Positions 29,274 to 38,676 are shown, numbered from the stretch's first letter. The stretch is 64,000 nucleotides of DNA from Mycolicibacterium poriferae (GCF_010728325.1 NZ_AP022570.1:2294001-2358000); one strand, 5' to 3'. Translations and numbers: made by a program. The notes: a model not told the origin generated them from the sequence alone.

Positions 29274-30236
29274 ACGGTGGTCGCGCTCGGGTTCGCCGAG
29301 GCCTGGCGCGGTTTCTGGGCCGGCGACACCGGCCTGTGGATTCTCGGCCGCGGAGTGCCGATCGCGCTGCTCCTGATCGGTGGCCTGCTGGCCGCCCGGT
29401 TCATCAACTGGACCGCCCAGCGGGTCACCCGGCGCATCGACGCGCAGTATCAGGAAAGCGACCAGCTCGTCCGCACCGAGAGCGCCAAGCACCGTCAGGC
29501 CGTGGCGTCGGTGATCTCGTGGGTCTCGGTGGCGTTGCTGTTCGTCATGGTCGGCGTCCAGATCACCGACATCCTGGCCATTCCGATCAGCTCGCTCGTC
29601 GCGCCGGCCGCGGTGATCGGTGCCGCACTCGGCTTCGGCGCCCAGAAACTGGTGCAGGATCTGCTGGCCGGGTTCTTCATCATCACCGAGCGCCAATACG
29701 GATTCGGTGACCTGGTCCAGGTCAACATGCTCGGCGCACCCAACGAGGCCGAGGGCACCGTCGAGGAGGTCACGCTGCGCGTGACCAAGCTCCGCACCAG
29801 CGAAGGTGAGGTGTGGACCGTGCCCAACGGCAACATCGTGCGCTCGCTGAACATGTCGAAGGACTGGGCGCGCGCGGTCGTCGACATCCCGGTGCCGACC
29901 ACCGCCGACCTCAATCACGTCAACGAGGTGTTGCACGGGGTGGGGGAGCGCGCGATGGAGGACGACGAACTGCGGGCCCTGCTGCTGGACACACCTCAGC
30001 TGATGGGCGTGGAAAGCATCGAGCTCGACACGGTCAACCTGCGCATGGTCGCGCGGACACTGCCGGGCAAGCAGTTCGAGGTGGGTCGCCGGTTGCGGAT
30101 CCTGATCATCGCGGCCCTGGCCACCGCCGGTATCGCGACCAAGGACCACACTCCGACGGTGAGCAACATCAGTCCCACCGGCGAGGAAACCGCCGTCGAC
30201 GGCGGTGCTTCCGAGCGTGCGGAGCAGAAATCGTGA
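29262..30236 (+). CDS. MscS-family mechanosensitive channel
   Basis: A 324-residue membrane protein with three N-terminal helices (about 28-48, 80-100 and 105-135) and a soluble beta/alpha domain. The pore helix and following segment, [37 protein letters not shown], carry the Gly/Ala packing pattern and FGxGD loop of Msc[14 protein letters not shown] and [19 protein letters not shown] are the conserved beta-domain motifs. The channel opens under membrane tension to release osmolytes. The start lies 5 bp after the prfB stop inside a 16-bp duplication. The stop overlaps the next gene's GTG (GTGA). Confidence 0.93.
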   Translation: MTTDTVVALGFAEAWRGFWAGDTGLWILGRGVPIALLLIGGLLAARFINWTAQRVTRRIDAQYQESDQLVRTESAKHRQAVASVISWVSVALLFVMVGVQITDILAIPISSLVAPAAVIGAALGFGAQKLVQDLLAGFFIITERQYGFGDLVQVNMLGAPNEAEGTVEEVTLRVTKLRTSEGEVWTVPNGNIVRSLNMSKDWARAVVDIPVPTTADLNHVNEVLHGVGERAMEDDELRALLLDTPQLMGVESIELDTVNLRMVARTLPGKQFEVGRRLRILIIAALATAGIATKDHTPTVSNISPTGEETAVDGGASERAEQKS

Positions 30237-30736
30237 AACCGCCCGCGTTCCTGACCAAACTGGTGAAACGGTCCGACCGTCACTCACACGCCCACCTCAT
30301 CGGCGGCCGGGTCCGGATCTCGACCGTCGGGCTGATCATCGCGTTCGTCGCGTTGTTCTGGGTGTACGACAACTACTCGGCGCCGTTGCAGACGCCGGCC
30401 GAGCCGACCAACCAGGTGGTGCCGCCCGGGTTCGTGCCCGACCCCGAATACACCTGGGTGCCGCGCACCAACGTCGCGCCCAGAACCACCGAACCCACCA
30501 CGACGACCACCACGACGACGACCACCACGACCACGACGACGCCGTCGGAGGAGACCACCGGTCCGGGCGACACCACGTCGCCGACATCGCCCACGTCGCC
30601 CGAGGGGCCGACTCCGGCCGGGCCGGCGACCACGGTCATCGATCCCGACGGACCCGGGCCGTCGGATGCCCAGACGTTCACGCAGTTGCCGCCGGAGACG
30701 CCGACACCGGCGCCGACGACGCAGCCGACGCCGTAG
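30233..30736 (+). CDS. Pro/Thr-rich single-pass membrane protein (Rv3103c-like)
   Basis: A 167-residue protein from a GTG overlapping the channel stop. The N-terminal part is basic ([13 protein letters not shown]), followed by one transmembrane helix ([20 protein letters not shown]) and a long extracellular stalk. The stalk holds an uninterrupted run of 15 threonines encoded by near-pure ACC/ACG codons (about 30490-30540), then Ser/Pro/Thr repeats ([12 protein letters not shown]). A Pro-rich membrane protein occupies the same place before ftsE in M. tuberculosis. Function unknown. The stalk would be a good substrate for O-mannosylation, which is inference. Confidence 0.8.
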   Translation: MKPPAFLTKLVKRSDRHSHAHLIGGRVRISTVGLIIAFVALFWVYDNYSAPLQTPAEPTNQVVPPGFVPDPEYTWVPRTNVAPRTTEPTTTTTTTTTTTTTTTPSEETTGPGDTTSPTSPTSPEGPTPAGPATTVIDPDGPGPSDAQTFTQLPPETPTPAPTTQPTP

Positions 30737-30780
30737 CTCCAGGTTGTTCTGATGCCACCCCGCTACACTGGCGTGCCGTG

Positions 30781-31470
30781 ATGATCACCCTCGACCGTGT
30801 GTCAAAGCAGTACAAGTCGTCCGCCCGCCCAGCGCTCGACAACGTCTCGGTCAAGATCGACAAGGGTGAGTTCGTGTTCCTCATCGGGCCGTCCGGGTCG
30901 GGCAAATCGACGTTCATGCGTCTGCTGCTGGCCGAGGACCAGCCCTCGTCGGGCGACATCCAGGTGTCGAAGTTCCACGTGAACAAACTGTCCGGGCGCC
31001 ACGTCCCCGGGTTGCGGCAGGTGATCGGCGTGGTGTTCCAGGACTTCCGGTTGCTGCAGCAGAAGACCGTGTTCGAAAACGTGGCGTTCGCCCTCGAGGT
31101 GATCGGCAAACGCTCCGACACGATCAACCGGGTGGTGCCCGACGTGCTGGAGATGGTCGGCCTGTCTGGCAAGGCCAACCGGATGCCGGCGGAGTTGTCC
31201 GGGGGTGAGCAGCAGCGCGTCGCGATCGCCCGGGCGTTCGTCAACCGGCCGCTGGTGCTGCTGGCCGACGAACCGACCGGCAACCTCGACCCGGAAACCA
31301 GCAAGGACATCATGGATCTGCTGGAGCGGATCAACCGCACAGGAACCACGGTGGTGATGGCCACCCATGACCATCACATCGTCGACTCGATGCGCCAGCG
31401 CGTCGTCGAACTCGAACTCGGCCGGCTGATTCGCGACGAGCAGCGCGGCGTCTACGGAATGGATCGTTAA
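30781..31470 (+). CDS. ftsE: Cell division ATP-binding protein FtsE
   Basis: A 229-residue ABC ATPase that works with FtsX at the division site to activate peptidoglycan hydrolases. Walker A is GPSGSGKST near residue 38, the Q-loop FQDFRLL, the signature LSGGEQQR near residue 140, Walker [14 protein letters not shown], and the H-loop THDHH. The start ATG at 30781 follows GCGTGCCGTG. Stop and ftsX start are adjacent (TAAGTG), so ftsE, ftsX and smpB form one unit with four bases or less between genes. Confidence 0.97.
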   Translation: MITLDRVSKQYKSSARPALDNVSVKIDKGEFVFLIGPSGSGKSTFMRLLLAEDQPSSGDIQVSKFHVNKLSGRHVPGLRQVIGVVFQDFRLLQQKTVFENVAFALEVIGKRSDTINRVVPDVLEMVGLSGKANRMPAELSGGEQQRVAIARAFVNRPLVLLADEPTGNLDPETSKDIMDLLERINRTGTTVVMATHDHHIVDSMRQRVVELELGRLIRDEQRGVYGMDR

Positions 31471-32367
31471 GTGCGCTTCGGCTTTCTCATCAACGAGGTC
31501 GTCACCGGCCTTCGTCGCAACGTGACGATGACGGTCGCGATGATCCTCACCACCGCGATCTCCATCGGCCTGTTCGGCGGCGGTCTGCTGGTGGTGCGGC
31601 TGGCCGACCAGTCACGCGAGATCTATCTCGACCGGGTGGAGAGTCAGGTCTTCCTCACCAACGATGTGTCGGCCAACGACCCGACCTGCGACGCCGACCC
31701 GTGCAAGGCGTTGCGCTCGCAGATCGAGGCGCGCGACGACGTGCGGTCGGTCCGGTTCCTCAACCAGGAGCAGGCCTACGAGGACGCCATCGCGAAGTTC
31801 CCGCAGTACAAGGACGTCGCCGGCAAGGACGCCTTTCCCGCGTCGTTCGTCGTCAAGCTCGAGAACCCCGAGCAGCACCAGCAATTCGACGAGGCGATGG
31901 TCGGCCAGCCCGGGGTGCTCAACGTGCTGAACCAGAAGGAGCTGATCGATCGTCTGTTCGCGGTGCTCGACGGCATCAGCAGCGCGGCGTTCGCGGTGGC
32001 ACTGGTCCAAGCCATCGGTGCGGTGTTGTTGATCGCCAACATGGTCCAGGTCGCCGCGTACACCCGAAGAACCGAGATCGGCATCATGCGACTGGTCGGT
32101 GCGACGCGCTGGTACACGCAGCTGCCGTTCCTGGTGGAGGCCATGCTGGCCGCGTTCATCGGCGTGGTGATCGCGATCGTCGGGTTGATCGCGGTGCGGG
32201 CTCTGTTCCTGGAGAACGCGCTCGACCAGTTCTATCAGGCCAACCTGATCGCCAAGATCGACTACGCCGACGTGCTCTACTACAGCGCACCGTGGATGTT
32301 GTTCCTGGGGTTGGCAATGTCGGGCATCACCGCTTACGTCACGCTACGGCTGTACGTGCGAAGGTAG
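31471..32367 (+). CDS. ftsX: Cell division permease FtsX
   Basis: A 298-residue FtsX with four transmembrane helices: one near the N-terminus ([24 protein letters not shown]), an extracellular domain (residues about 50-165), then three helices at about 172-195, 225-250 and 270-290. A cysteine pair in [11 protein letters not shown] lies in the extracellular loop, as in mycobacterial FtsX, whose loop contacts the hydrolase partner RipC. GTG start immediately after the ftsE stop. No anomalies. Confidence 0.96.
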   Translation: MRFGFLINEVVTGLRRNVTMTVAMILTTAISIGLFGGGLLVVRLADQSREIYLDRVESQVFLTNDVSANDPTCDADPCKALRSQIEARDDVRSVRFLNQEQAYEDAIAKFPQYKDVAGKDAFPASFVVKLENPEQHQQFDEAMVGQPGVLNVLNQKELIDRLFAVLDGISSAAFAVALVQAIGAVLLIANMVQVAAYTRRTEIGIMRLVGATRWYTQLPFLVEAMLAAFIGVVIAIVGLIAVRALFLENALDQFYQANLIAKIDYADVLYYSAPWMLFLGLAMSGITAYVTLRLYVRR

Positions 32368-32370
32368 CCG

Positions 32371-32865
32371 ATGGCGAAAAAAGCCAAGTCCGTCAAGGAC
32401 AGCAACAATCAAGTGGTGGCGACCAACCGCAGGGCGCGGCACAACTACGCGATCCTGGAGACGTTCGAAGCCGGGGTGGCGTTGATGGGCACCGAGGTCA
32501 AGAGCCTGCGCGAGGGACAGGCCTCGTTGGCCGACGCGTTCGCCACCGTCGACGACGGCGAGATCTGGCTGCGCAATTTGCACATCCCCGAATATCACCA
32601 CGGCACGTGGACCAATCACGCGCCGCGACGCAACCGAAAGCTGCTGCTGCACCGGAGGCAGATCGACACCCTCGTCGGCAGGATCCGCGACGGCAACCTG
32701 ACGCTGGTGCCGTTGTCGCTGTACTTCACCGGCGGCAAGGTGAAGGTCGAGTTGGCGCTGGCGCGCGGCAAGCAAGCCCACGACAAACGTCAGGACATCG
32801 CGCGCCGCGACGCCGAGCGTGAGATCACCCGTGAGATGGGGCGCCGCGCCAAGGGCATGACCTGA
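32371..32865 (+). CDS. smpB: SsrA-binding protein SmpB
   Basis: A 164-residue tmRNA-binding protein that delivers tmRNA to stalled ribosomes. Characteristic segments are [72 protein letters not shown] and the basic tail [31 protein letters not shown]. It starts three bases after ftsX. Its RNA partner is also in this window (41697-42065), but about 9 kb away with other genes between. Confidence 0.97.
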   Translation: MAKKAKSVKDSNNQVVATNRRARHNYAILETFEAGVALMGTEVKSLREGQASLADAFATVDDGEIWLRNLHIPEYHHGTWTNHAPRRNRKLLLHRRQIDTLVGRIRDGNLTLVPLSLYFTGGKVKVELALARGKQAHDKRQDIARRDAEREITREMGRRAKGMT

Positions 32866-32894
32866 TCGGCGTCGTCGCCGCGCTCATCGCCGCC

Positions 32895-33533
32895 ATGAGC
32901 TACGGCGTCAGCGACTTCGTCGGTGGCATTGCGTCACGCCGGGTCGCCGCGCTGCGGGTGGTCATCATCTCCTATCCGGTGGCGCTGGTGGTTCTGGTTG
33001 CTGCGGCCGCGCCGCTCGGCGGCACCATGAGCACTCCGGCCGTGGTGTGGGGTCTGCTGTCGGGTGTCGGGCAGGCATTCGGGGTGTGGTGGTTCTACGC
33101 CGCACTCGGTTCGGGCCCCATCTCGGTGGTGTCGCCGTTGACAGCGATCCTGGTGGCCGGGCTGCCCGTCGGGGTGGGTCTGGCGTTGGGGGAGCGGCCC
33201 AGCGCGCTGGCCGGGGTCGGAGTGGTGCTGGCTCTGATCGCGGTGGTGTTGGTCAGCCGGGAGGCCCCGATGAGCCGCTTGCGCGAAGAGAATTCGGCCC
33301 CGATGAGCCGCTTGCGCGAAGAGAATTCGGCCCCGATGAGCCGCTTGCGCGAAGAGAATTCGGCCCCGATGAGCCGCTTGAGCGAAGAGAATTCGGCCCC
33401 GATGAGCCGCTTGCGCGAAGAGAATTCGGCCCCGATGAGCCGCTTGCGCGAAGAGAATTCGGCCCCGATGAGCCGCTTGAGCGAAGAGAATTCGGCCCCG
33501 ATGAGGACGTCCGGCCCCACCGCTTCACCATGA
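32895..33533 (+). CDS. EamA-family transporter, N-terminal half, carrying a 33-bp repeat tail
   Basis: A 212-residue product. Residues 1-124 contain the first EamA (DMT) module, with helices such as LRVVIISYPVALVVLVAAAAP, VWGLLSGVGQAFGVWWFYAALG and GVGVVLALIAVVLVS. Then follow seven copies of the 11-residue unit MSRLREENSAP and a stop that overlaps the ATG of the C-terminal half (ATGA). Intact relatives would be one polypeptide of about 260-270 residues. One base appears to be missing at the repeat boundary, since the downstream frame reads PDEDVRPHRFTMKVAW. Only ATG 32895 is a standard start; a CTG at 32862 overlapping the smpB stop would complete the first helix ([12 protein letters not shown]). 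It may be a coupled two-chain transporter or a broken gene. Confidence 0.7.
   Translation: MSYGVSDFVGGIASRRVAALRVVIISYPVALVVLVAAAAPLGGTMSTPAVVWGLLSGVGQAFGVWWFYAALGSGPISVVSPLTAILVAGLPVGVGLALGERPSALAGVGVVLALIAVVLVSREAPMSRLREENSAPMSRLREENSAPMSRLREENSAPMSRLSEENSAPMSRLREENSAPMSRLREENSAPMSRLSEENSAPMRTSGPTASP
33270..33500 (+). repeat. Seven tandem 33-bp units encoding MSRLREENSAP
   Basis: Seven units at exact 33-bp spacing from 33270, each starting ATGAGCCGCTTG. Units 4 and 7 differ by one base (C to A), giving SRLSEEN instead of SRLREEN. All three plus-strand frames are open through the array, and at least two on the minus strand, because the unit lacks stop codons. Its first 20 bases match the 32-bp repeat at 16506-16572 except for one inserted C. 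Confidence 0.97.
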
Positions 33534-33937
33534 AGGTGGCGTGGCTGACCGTGGGTGCCGGGGTCGCCTTCGGCATGAACTTCGTGATCCTGGACCAGAT
33601 CCCCACCGAGGCGAAACTGTGGCCGCTGGTGCTGGGCCGGGTCGCAGCGACGGTGATCGTGCTGGCCGCCGCACTGGCCACCGCCAATCTCGCGCGGATC
33701 CGGGGTGTGCCGCTGCGGTTGGCGCTGCTGGCGGGCGTGCTGGACGCGGTGGCGACGGTGACGTCGTTGCTGGCCCTGCAGGCGTCCCTGTTGTCCCTGG
33801 CGGGGGTGCTGATCGCGCTGTATCCCGCGGCGACCGTCCTGTTGGCGATCGTGGTGCTGCGCGAGCGGGTCACGTCGTGGCAGGCCATCGGCATGGTGCT
33901 CGCCCTGTCGGCTGTCGCGCTGATCACCGCCGGTTAG
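33530..33937 (+). CDS. EamA-family transporter, C-terminal half
   Basis: A 135-residue chain equal to the second EamA module: WLTVGAGVAFGMNFVILDQIP, PLVLGRVAATVIVLAAALATANL, LRLALLAGVLDAVATVTSLLALQASLLSLAGVLIALYPAATVLLAIVVLRERVTSWQAIGMVLALSAVALITAG. The hallmark Y-P and E-R pattern near the end is intact. Its ATG overlaps the stop of the N-terminal half. No strong ribosome-binding site lies close upstream (GAGGACG is about 24 bases away), so translation would depend on re-initiation. Selection for function is suggested by the intact frame but not proven. Confidence 0.7.
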   Translation: MKVAWLTVGAGVAFGMNFVILDQIPTEAKLWPLVLGRVAATVIVLAAALATANLARIRGVPLRLALLAGVLDAVATVTSLLALQASLLSLAGVLIALYPAATVLLAIVVLRERVTSWQAIGMVLALSAVALITAG

Positions 33938-34049
33938 CTACCGTCTCTGATGCGGGGCATCACCGAGGGGAGTCGGTGGCTGCAACGGAGGAGGTGGGGT
34001 CGTCACGGGCTACCGAGCACGGGGTGCACTGGTCGTCATCGCGGTTACG

Positions 34050-36302
34050 TTGGTGGTGGCCAACGTGCTCGTGTTCGGGGACAGCGAGACCGGGCGCTGG
34101 ATTGCGGTGGGGATGCGGTCGGCGGCGAGCGCCGCCGCGATCGGCTACGGGGTGATCGTCGCTCGCCGGGTGACCGGTGTGAACCGGTGGTGGCGGTTGC
34201 TTGCGGTCGCGGCCGTCGCCAGCCTGTGGCTCGGTGAACTCGAATGGCTGCTGGACGGTGGCCGGTCCAGTTGGTGGGCGGCGGTCGCCTACTTCGCTTT
34301 CTTGGCGTTCGCCCTGGCAGCGGTTCTGGCCGTCGCCCACGGCTGCGGTGACGTGATCCGGCGGTGGGTGCGCACCGATGCCTCCACCATCGTCACAACA
34401 GTGCTCGACGGTCTGGTGGCAGCCATCTCGTTCACGGTTTTGGTGCTGCTCGGAAACCTCGGCGCGCAGTCGAGCGCGTCGCTGCCGAGATCGGGCTCCC
34501 CCGGGATCGAGGCGGTGTACGCCATCCTCGAACTCGCCGTGGTGGTCATCGCCGCCGTCATCGGAATGGTCTACGAGCCCGATCGGCCCTGCCGGTCGAA
34601 CTACCTGCTGCTGGGCTCCGGGGTGGTGCTGATCGGCTCGGCCGATCGCATCGTGGCCTACTTCGCCGACACGGATCCGTCCCGCGGCGCTATCAGCGCG
34701 GGACTCGGATTCGTGCTGGGACCGCTGCTCATCGCCTACTCCCTGCGTGACGGCCAGGACGAGCGGCCGGGTGCCTCCGAGCTGCGGCCGATGGACTGGG
34801 CTCAGCTGACCCTGCCTTACGCCGGGTTCCTCGGCGTGACGGTGTTGCTCGCCGCCCATCTGCTCACCGGCCATCAACTGAGTCCAGGCGAAATCGCTGC
34901 CACCGTGACGATGGTCATCTTCGTGGCCGTCCGACAGGTTCTCGTCACCGGCGCTCAGCGGGTGCTCACCCGTCGTCTCTACGAAGCCCAGCACACCCTC
35001 GCCCATCAGGTGCTGCACGACCCGCTGACCGGTCTGCCCAACCGGTTGTTCTTCGCCCAACGGCTCGATGAGGCGATGCGCGAGCGCCGCTTCGTGCTGA
35101 TCTTCGTCGATCTCGACGACTTCAAGGAGGTCAACGACCGCTTCGGGCATGCGGCAGGTGACGACCTGCTGTGCGCGGTCGGCGAGCGGCTGGCGCGCTG
35201 CGTCGGGCACGGCGACATGCTGGCCCGGATCGGTGGCGACGAGTTCGCGATCCTGATCGGCGGGGAGTCGGAGTCCCCCGACGTGGTCGCCGAACGGCTA
35301 CGGCTGGCATTGCGCGAACCTTTCCCGGTGCACGGGTCGTCGGTGCGGGTGCGGGCCAGCATGGGACTGGTCCGCCCCGGGCTGGACGGGGCGCCGCAGA
35401 CCTCGGACGACCTGCTGCGCCAGGCTGACGTTTCGATGTACGCGGGCAAGCGGCTCGGCAAGGACACCGCCATCGTCTATCAACCGTCGGCGGGGGTCCA
35501 CGCCGACTTCCCGACTGCCCTTCGCGCGGCGTCCGGTGGGGTACCGACCGGCTTCAGCCTCGCCTACCAGCCGATCGTGTCGGTGCCCGACCAAGTTGTG
35601 GTCGCCGTCGAGGCGCTTGCCCGGTGGACCGCCCCCAACGGCATCCACATCCCGCCACAGACGTTCGTCGCGGTCGCCGAGTCCGCGGGTCTGGGAGCGG
35701 TACTCGACGCCCTCGTGCTCGACCTCGCTTGTCGTGAGGTGCAGGCGGCCGGTCTGGGCGCCGACATCCACGTCAACATCGGCGCGGCTCGGCTGGGCAA
35801 CATCGACTTCGAGCGGCGGCTGCGGCACACACTGGACCGGTACCGGGTGGCGCCCGAACGGTTGGTCGTCGAGATCACCGAGACGGTGCCGATCGTGGAC
35901 CTGCCGGATGCCGCAGCCCAGATCGCCCGGCTGCACGCGGCCGGTGTGCGCGTCGCCCTGGACGATTTCGGCGCCGGCTACAACTCGCTGACCTATCTGC
36001 ACGCGTTACCCGTCCACGTCGTCAAGCTGGACCGCAGCCTGGCCGTGGTCGCCGATCGCGCGCGCGATCTGGCGCTGTACCGATCGGTCATCGGTCTGTG
36101 CGCCGACCTGGGCATCGACGTCGTCGCCGAGGGCATCGAGTCGACCGAGCAACTCGCGACCATCGCCACCGCCGGGTGCCGGCTGGCCCAGGGACGGCTG
36201 TTCGGGTGGCCGGCGCCGATCACCCAACTCGCCGCGCAATGGCAGGGCCCGCCGACCGGCAGCGGAGCCGATTTGCCGGCGATCTCGCGTGAAGGGGACT
36301 AA
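34050..36302 (+). CDS. Membrane diguanylate cyclase/phosphodiesterase (GGDEF-EAL)
   Basis: A product of about 750 residues with roughly eight N-terminal hydrophobic segments (to about residue 300), then GGDEF and EAL domains. The cyclase site is ARIGGDEFAILIGGE near residue 395, preceded by DPLTGLPNRLFFAQRL. The phosphodiesterase domain has VEALARW (EAL), HVNIGAARLGN, VEITET, LDDFGAGYNSLTYLHALPVHVVKLDRS and VVAEGIES. All catalytic signatures look intact, so c-di-GMP synthesis and hydrolysis are both possible. The start is uncertain: no ATG or GTG opens the frame before TTG at 34050 (GTGs follow at 34053 and 34056), although GGAGGAGG at about 33987 hints at an earlier non-standard start. Confidence 0.88.
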   Translation: MVVANVLVFGDSETGRWIAVGMRSAASAAAIGYGVIVARRVTGVNRWWRLLAVAAVASLWLGELEWLLDGGRSSWWAAVAYFAFLAFALAAVLAVAHGCGDVIRRWVRTDASTIVTTVLDGLVAAISFTVLVLLGNLGAQSSASLPRSGSPGIEAVYAILELAVVVIAAVIGMVYEPDRPCRSNYLLLGSGVVLIGSADRIVAYFADTDPSRGAISAGLGFVLGPLLIAYSLRDGQDERPGASELRPMDWAQLTLPYAGFLGVTVLLAAHLLTGHQLSPGEIAATVTMVIFVAVRQVLVTGAQRVLTRRLYEAQHTLAHQVLHDPLTGLPNRLFFAQRLDEAMRERRFVLIFVDLDDFKEVNDRFGHAAGDDLLCAVGERLARCVGHGDMLARIGGDEFAILIGGESESPDVVAERLRLALREPFPVHGSSVRVRASMGLVRPGLDGAPQTSDDLLRQADVSMYAGKRLGKDTAIVYQPSAGVHADFPTALRAASGGVPTGFSLAYQPIVSVPDQVVVAVEALARWTAPNGIHIPPQTFVAVAESAGLGAVLDALVLDLACREVQAAGLGADIHVNIGAARLGNIDFERRLRHTLDRYRVAPERLVVEITETVPIVDLPDAAAQIARLHAAGVRVALDDFGAGYNSLTYLHALPVHVVKLDRSLAVVADRARDLALYRSVIGLCADLGIDVVAEGIESTEQLATIATAGCRLAQGRLFGWPAPITQLAAQWQGPPTGSGADLPAISREGD

Positions 36303-36312
36303 GTTTCGGGCC

Positions 36313-37164
36313 GTGAACAGCACAGACCGCCCCGTCACCGTCCTGCCCAAAGCCGAGGTGCTCTCGGGCCTCTTCGCCGTCTGGGAAGATCTCGAGAAGC
36401 TGCTCGCCGACCTGTCGGACGGCCAATGGAAGACGGCGACGGCGTTGCCGGGGTGGTCCGTGCAGGACGTGGTCTCCCACATCATCGGGACCGAGTCGTT
36501 CCTGCAGGGGCTGCCCGCACCGGACATCGACATCGACGTCTCCGCCCTCGGGCACGTTCGCAACGAGATCGGTGCGATGAACGAATCCTGGGTTCACTCG
36601 ATGCGTGCGCACAGCCCCGAACAGATGCGGGAGGAATTGAAGGCCATTCTGCACGCACGGCGCACGGCGCTCGAGGACATGAGCGAACAAGTCTGGAACG
36701 AGGTCACGTTCACCCCGGCCGGGCCCGACAGCTACGGCCGGTTCATGCGGATACGCATATTCGACTGTTGGATGCACGAGCACGACATCCGCGAGGCGGT
36801 CGATGCCCCTGCCTCCGACCGCGAACTGGCCACCACCACCGCGCGGCTGTCTCTCGACGAGATGGCAGGCAGCATGGGCTTCGTGGTCGGCAAGCGCGCG
36901 GGCGCCCCCGACGGGTCGCGGGTGGCGATCGAGTTGACCGGGCCGCTGCAGCGCACGATCAAGGTGCAGGTCGACGGGCGCGCCAAGGTCGTCGAGGACT
37001 TCGGCGGGGCGGATCCGACCACGACGATCACGATCGACGGCTTGCTGTTCACCAGACTGGCCGGGGGCCGAACACCGTTGGCGGAGCACGAGTCCGACAT
37101 CGGATTCAGCGGCGACCACACTGTCGGCCGGCGAGTCGTCGAGAACCTGAACTACGTGATCTGA
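36313..37164 (+). CDS. Mycothiol-dependent maleylpyruvate isomerase family protein
   Basis: A 283-residue protein of the DinB-like/MDMPI superfamily. KLLADLSDGQWKTATALPGWSVQDVVSHIIGTESFL gives the first metal histidine (VSHIIG). NEVTFTPAGPDSYGRFMRIRIFDCWMHEHDIREAVDAP gives the HEHDIR motif with the other two. The C-terminal part is an SCP2-like domain (VAIELTGPLQRTIKVQVDGRAKVVEDF). Members use mycothiol as cosubstrate; substrate unknown. GTG 36313 is chosen because it follows the GGDEF-EAL stop, while GTG 36289 would overlap that gene. AAGGGGA upstream may serve either. Confidence 0.85.
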   Translation: MNSTDRPVTVLPKAEVLSGLFAVWEDLEKLLADLSDGQWKTATALPGWSVQDVVSHIIGTESFLQGLPAPDIDIDVSALGHVRNEIGAMNESWVHSMRAHSPEQMREELKAILHARRTALEDMSEQVWNEVTFTPAGPDSYGRFMRIRIFDCWMHEHDIREAVDAPASDRELATTTARLSLDEMAGSMGFVVGKRAGAPDGSRVAIELTGPLQRTIKVQVDGRAKVVEDFGGADPTTTITIDGLLFTRLAGGRTPLAEHESDIGFSGDHTVGRRVVENLNYVI

Positions 37165-37323
37165 GCGGGTCGGTCCGCGCCGCTCCCCGGTCGAGTGGGG
37201 GCGTCATGCTTGAAGGTGCCTGGTATCCGTGGGCTGCGTGCGGCCCTCGATCAATGTGCGTGATTCCGCAGTCCGCGCGTTCTGACTGGGGTGGGCCGCA
37301 CGGGGGTAAGCCGCGAGTGCGGC

Positions 37324-38676
37324 TCAGTTCGGGGTGGCCGCGAGGTGGTCGAGGAGCCAATGCTGGGAGTAGTCCAGCCACTGGCGGTAGTGGCCCATGG
37401 CGCAGTGGTCGTCGTCTGGGTACAGGAGCAGGGTGGCGTCGGCGGCTGCGTCGGCGAGGTCCATGCTGTCCTGGGTGCTCATCAGAGTGTCGTGCTCGCC
37501 GTTGATCACCAGCAGCGGAATGGTGATGTGCTGGTAGAGATTTCGGATGGACAGCGCTTTGAGCTTGGCCACAAGGTCGATCGGGTGGGACGCGCCGAGG
37601 GTGTTCGCCAATGCGTGCAGGATGATCTGCGGTGTGCCCAGCGCGCCGCCGTGGAAGGAGCGGTCGGTGGGGGCTCCGCACGCGATGGCGCACGCGAGCT
37701 GGTTGTTGGTGGCGGCCATGCGGGCGGTCCAGTAGCCGCCGAAACTCACCCCGACCATGGCGATGCGGCCGCCGTCGAGCCGTTCGTCGGCGGCGAGATG
37801 GTCGATCACCTGGTGGTAGACCGCCTCGGATTGCGGGCGCATGGGATGGGTGTAGGCGTAGCTGCCGGGCATTTCCATCACATACATCGCCATGCCTGAA
37901 TTGCGGTAGCGCAGTTGGGGTATTGCCAACTCTTGCACGGTGCCCTCCAGACCGTTTGTGGTCAGCACCACTGGGTGCGGCCCGGGCTTGGGCGGCACGA
38001 CGAGGTACCCGCGGACGACGTCACCGCCGCCCACCGGAATCTCGACGTGGTCCACGGTGAGGCCCAGTGTGGGCGCCAACGCGTTGATCAGGGCGTCGAA
38101 GAGGTGCCGTGAACGCCAGTAGGCGTGCATGCGGTGAGGGTCGTGCCCAGGGAAGGCGCTGATCTGGTAGTAGGTGATCGCCTTGACCCACGCATCAATT
38201 GCCCGGTAGGCCAGCGCTATTCGTGGACGGTCACCGGCGAGTGCGTGCTCATCCACAATCGCGGCGAGCGTGCGGCTGTCCGGTTGTGGTCCCTGGTCGG
38301 CGAACAGCTCCGCGGCCGGCGAGATCCACGAGGCCAGTCCATCGAGGTGCTCGGATGCAGTGTCGGGGTCGGTGAGGTCAGGAACGGCAGAGGACTCGGC
38401 GCCGGCGAGGTTGCGCAGCAGATCGGTGGCGCACCGGGCGTGGGTCTCGGCGATGTCGTTCCAGTAATCGCACCAGCGGGCGTCGCGGAAGGACCGGGCC
38501 CCGCGGATCTGCTCGGCGAACAGCTCGTGGTCGAGCCCACCCATGTTGGCGTAACGCAACACGAACAGGGCGGGCAGAAACGGCGCTGCACCGGTCCACC
38601 GGGCCGCCAGATCCGTGGTGCGGGTGACCGCGCAGATCGTGACGAAGATCTTCTGAAGCAGGGTGGCCTCGGCCAT
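37324..38676 (-). CDS. FrsA-like alpha/beta hydrolase
   Basis: A 450-residue protein with a helical N-terminal region (to about 215) and a C-terminal alpha/beta hydrolase domain. The nucleophile elbow is VGVSFGGYW near residue 322, the acid is in VINGEHDTL and the histidine in DDDHCAMGHY. The combination resembles FrsA/DUF1100 esterases and the hydrolase group acting on C-C bonds of pyridine metabolites (2,6-dihydroxypseudooxynicotine hydrolase). Substrate unknown. Its start is 9 bp from the stop of the MBL-fold gene, so both form a minus-strand operon divergent from the FAH/TetR pair. Confidence 0.8.
   Translation of the reverse strand: MAEATLLQKIFVTICAVTRTTDLAARWTGAAPFLPALFVLRYANMGGLDHELFAEQIRGARSFRDARWCDYWNDIAETHARCATDLLRNLAGAESSAVPDLTDPDTASEHLDGLASWISPAAELFADQGPQPDSRTLAAIVDEHALAGDRPRIALAYRAIDAWVKAITYYQISAFPGHDPHRMHAYWRSRHLFDALINALAPTLGLTVDHVEIPVGGGDVVRGYLVVPPKPGPHPVVLTTNGLEGTVQELAIPQLRYRNSGMAMYVMEMPGSYAYTHPMRPQSEAVYHQVIDHLAADERLDGGRIAMVGVSFGGYWTARMAATNNQLACAIACGAPTDRSFHGGALGTPQIILHALANTLGASHPIDLVAKLKALSIRNLYQHITIPLLVINGEHDTLMSTQDSMDLADAAADATLLLYPDDDHCAMGHYRQWLDYSQHWLLDHLAATPN

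Noticed and set aside
33253..33927. Minus-strand frame of 224 codons over the EamA gene
   Set aside because: Open only because the 33-bp unit lacks stops in several frames; its Ser/Pro-rich product shows no family pattern.
34014..35210. Long minus-strand frame over the GGDEF-EAL gene
   Set aside because: Low-complexity His/Arg/Gln-rich product; the plus strand encodes GGDEF and EAL signatures.
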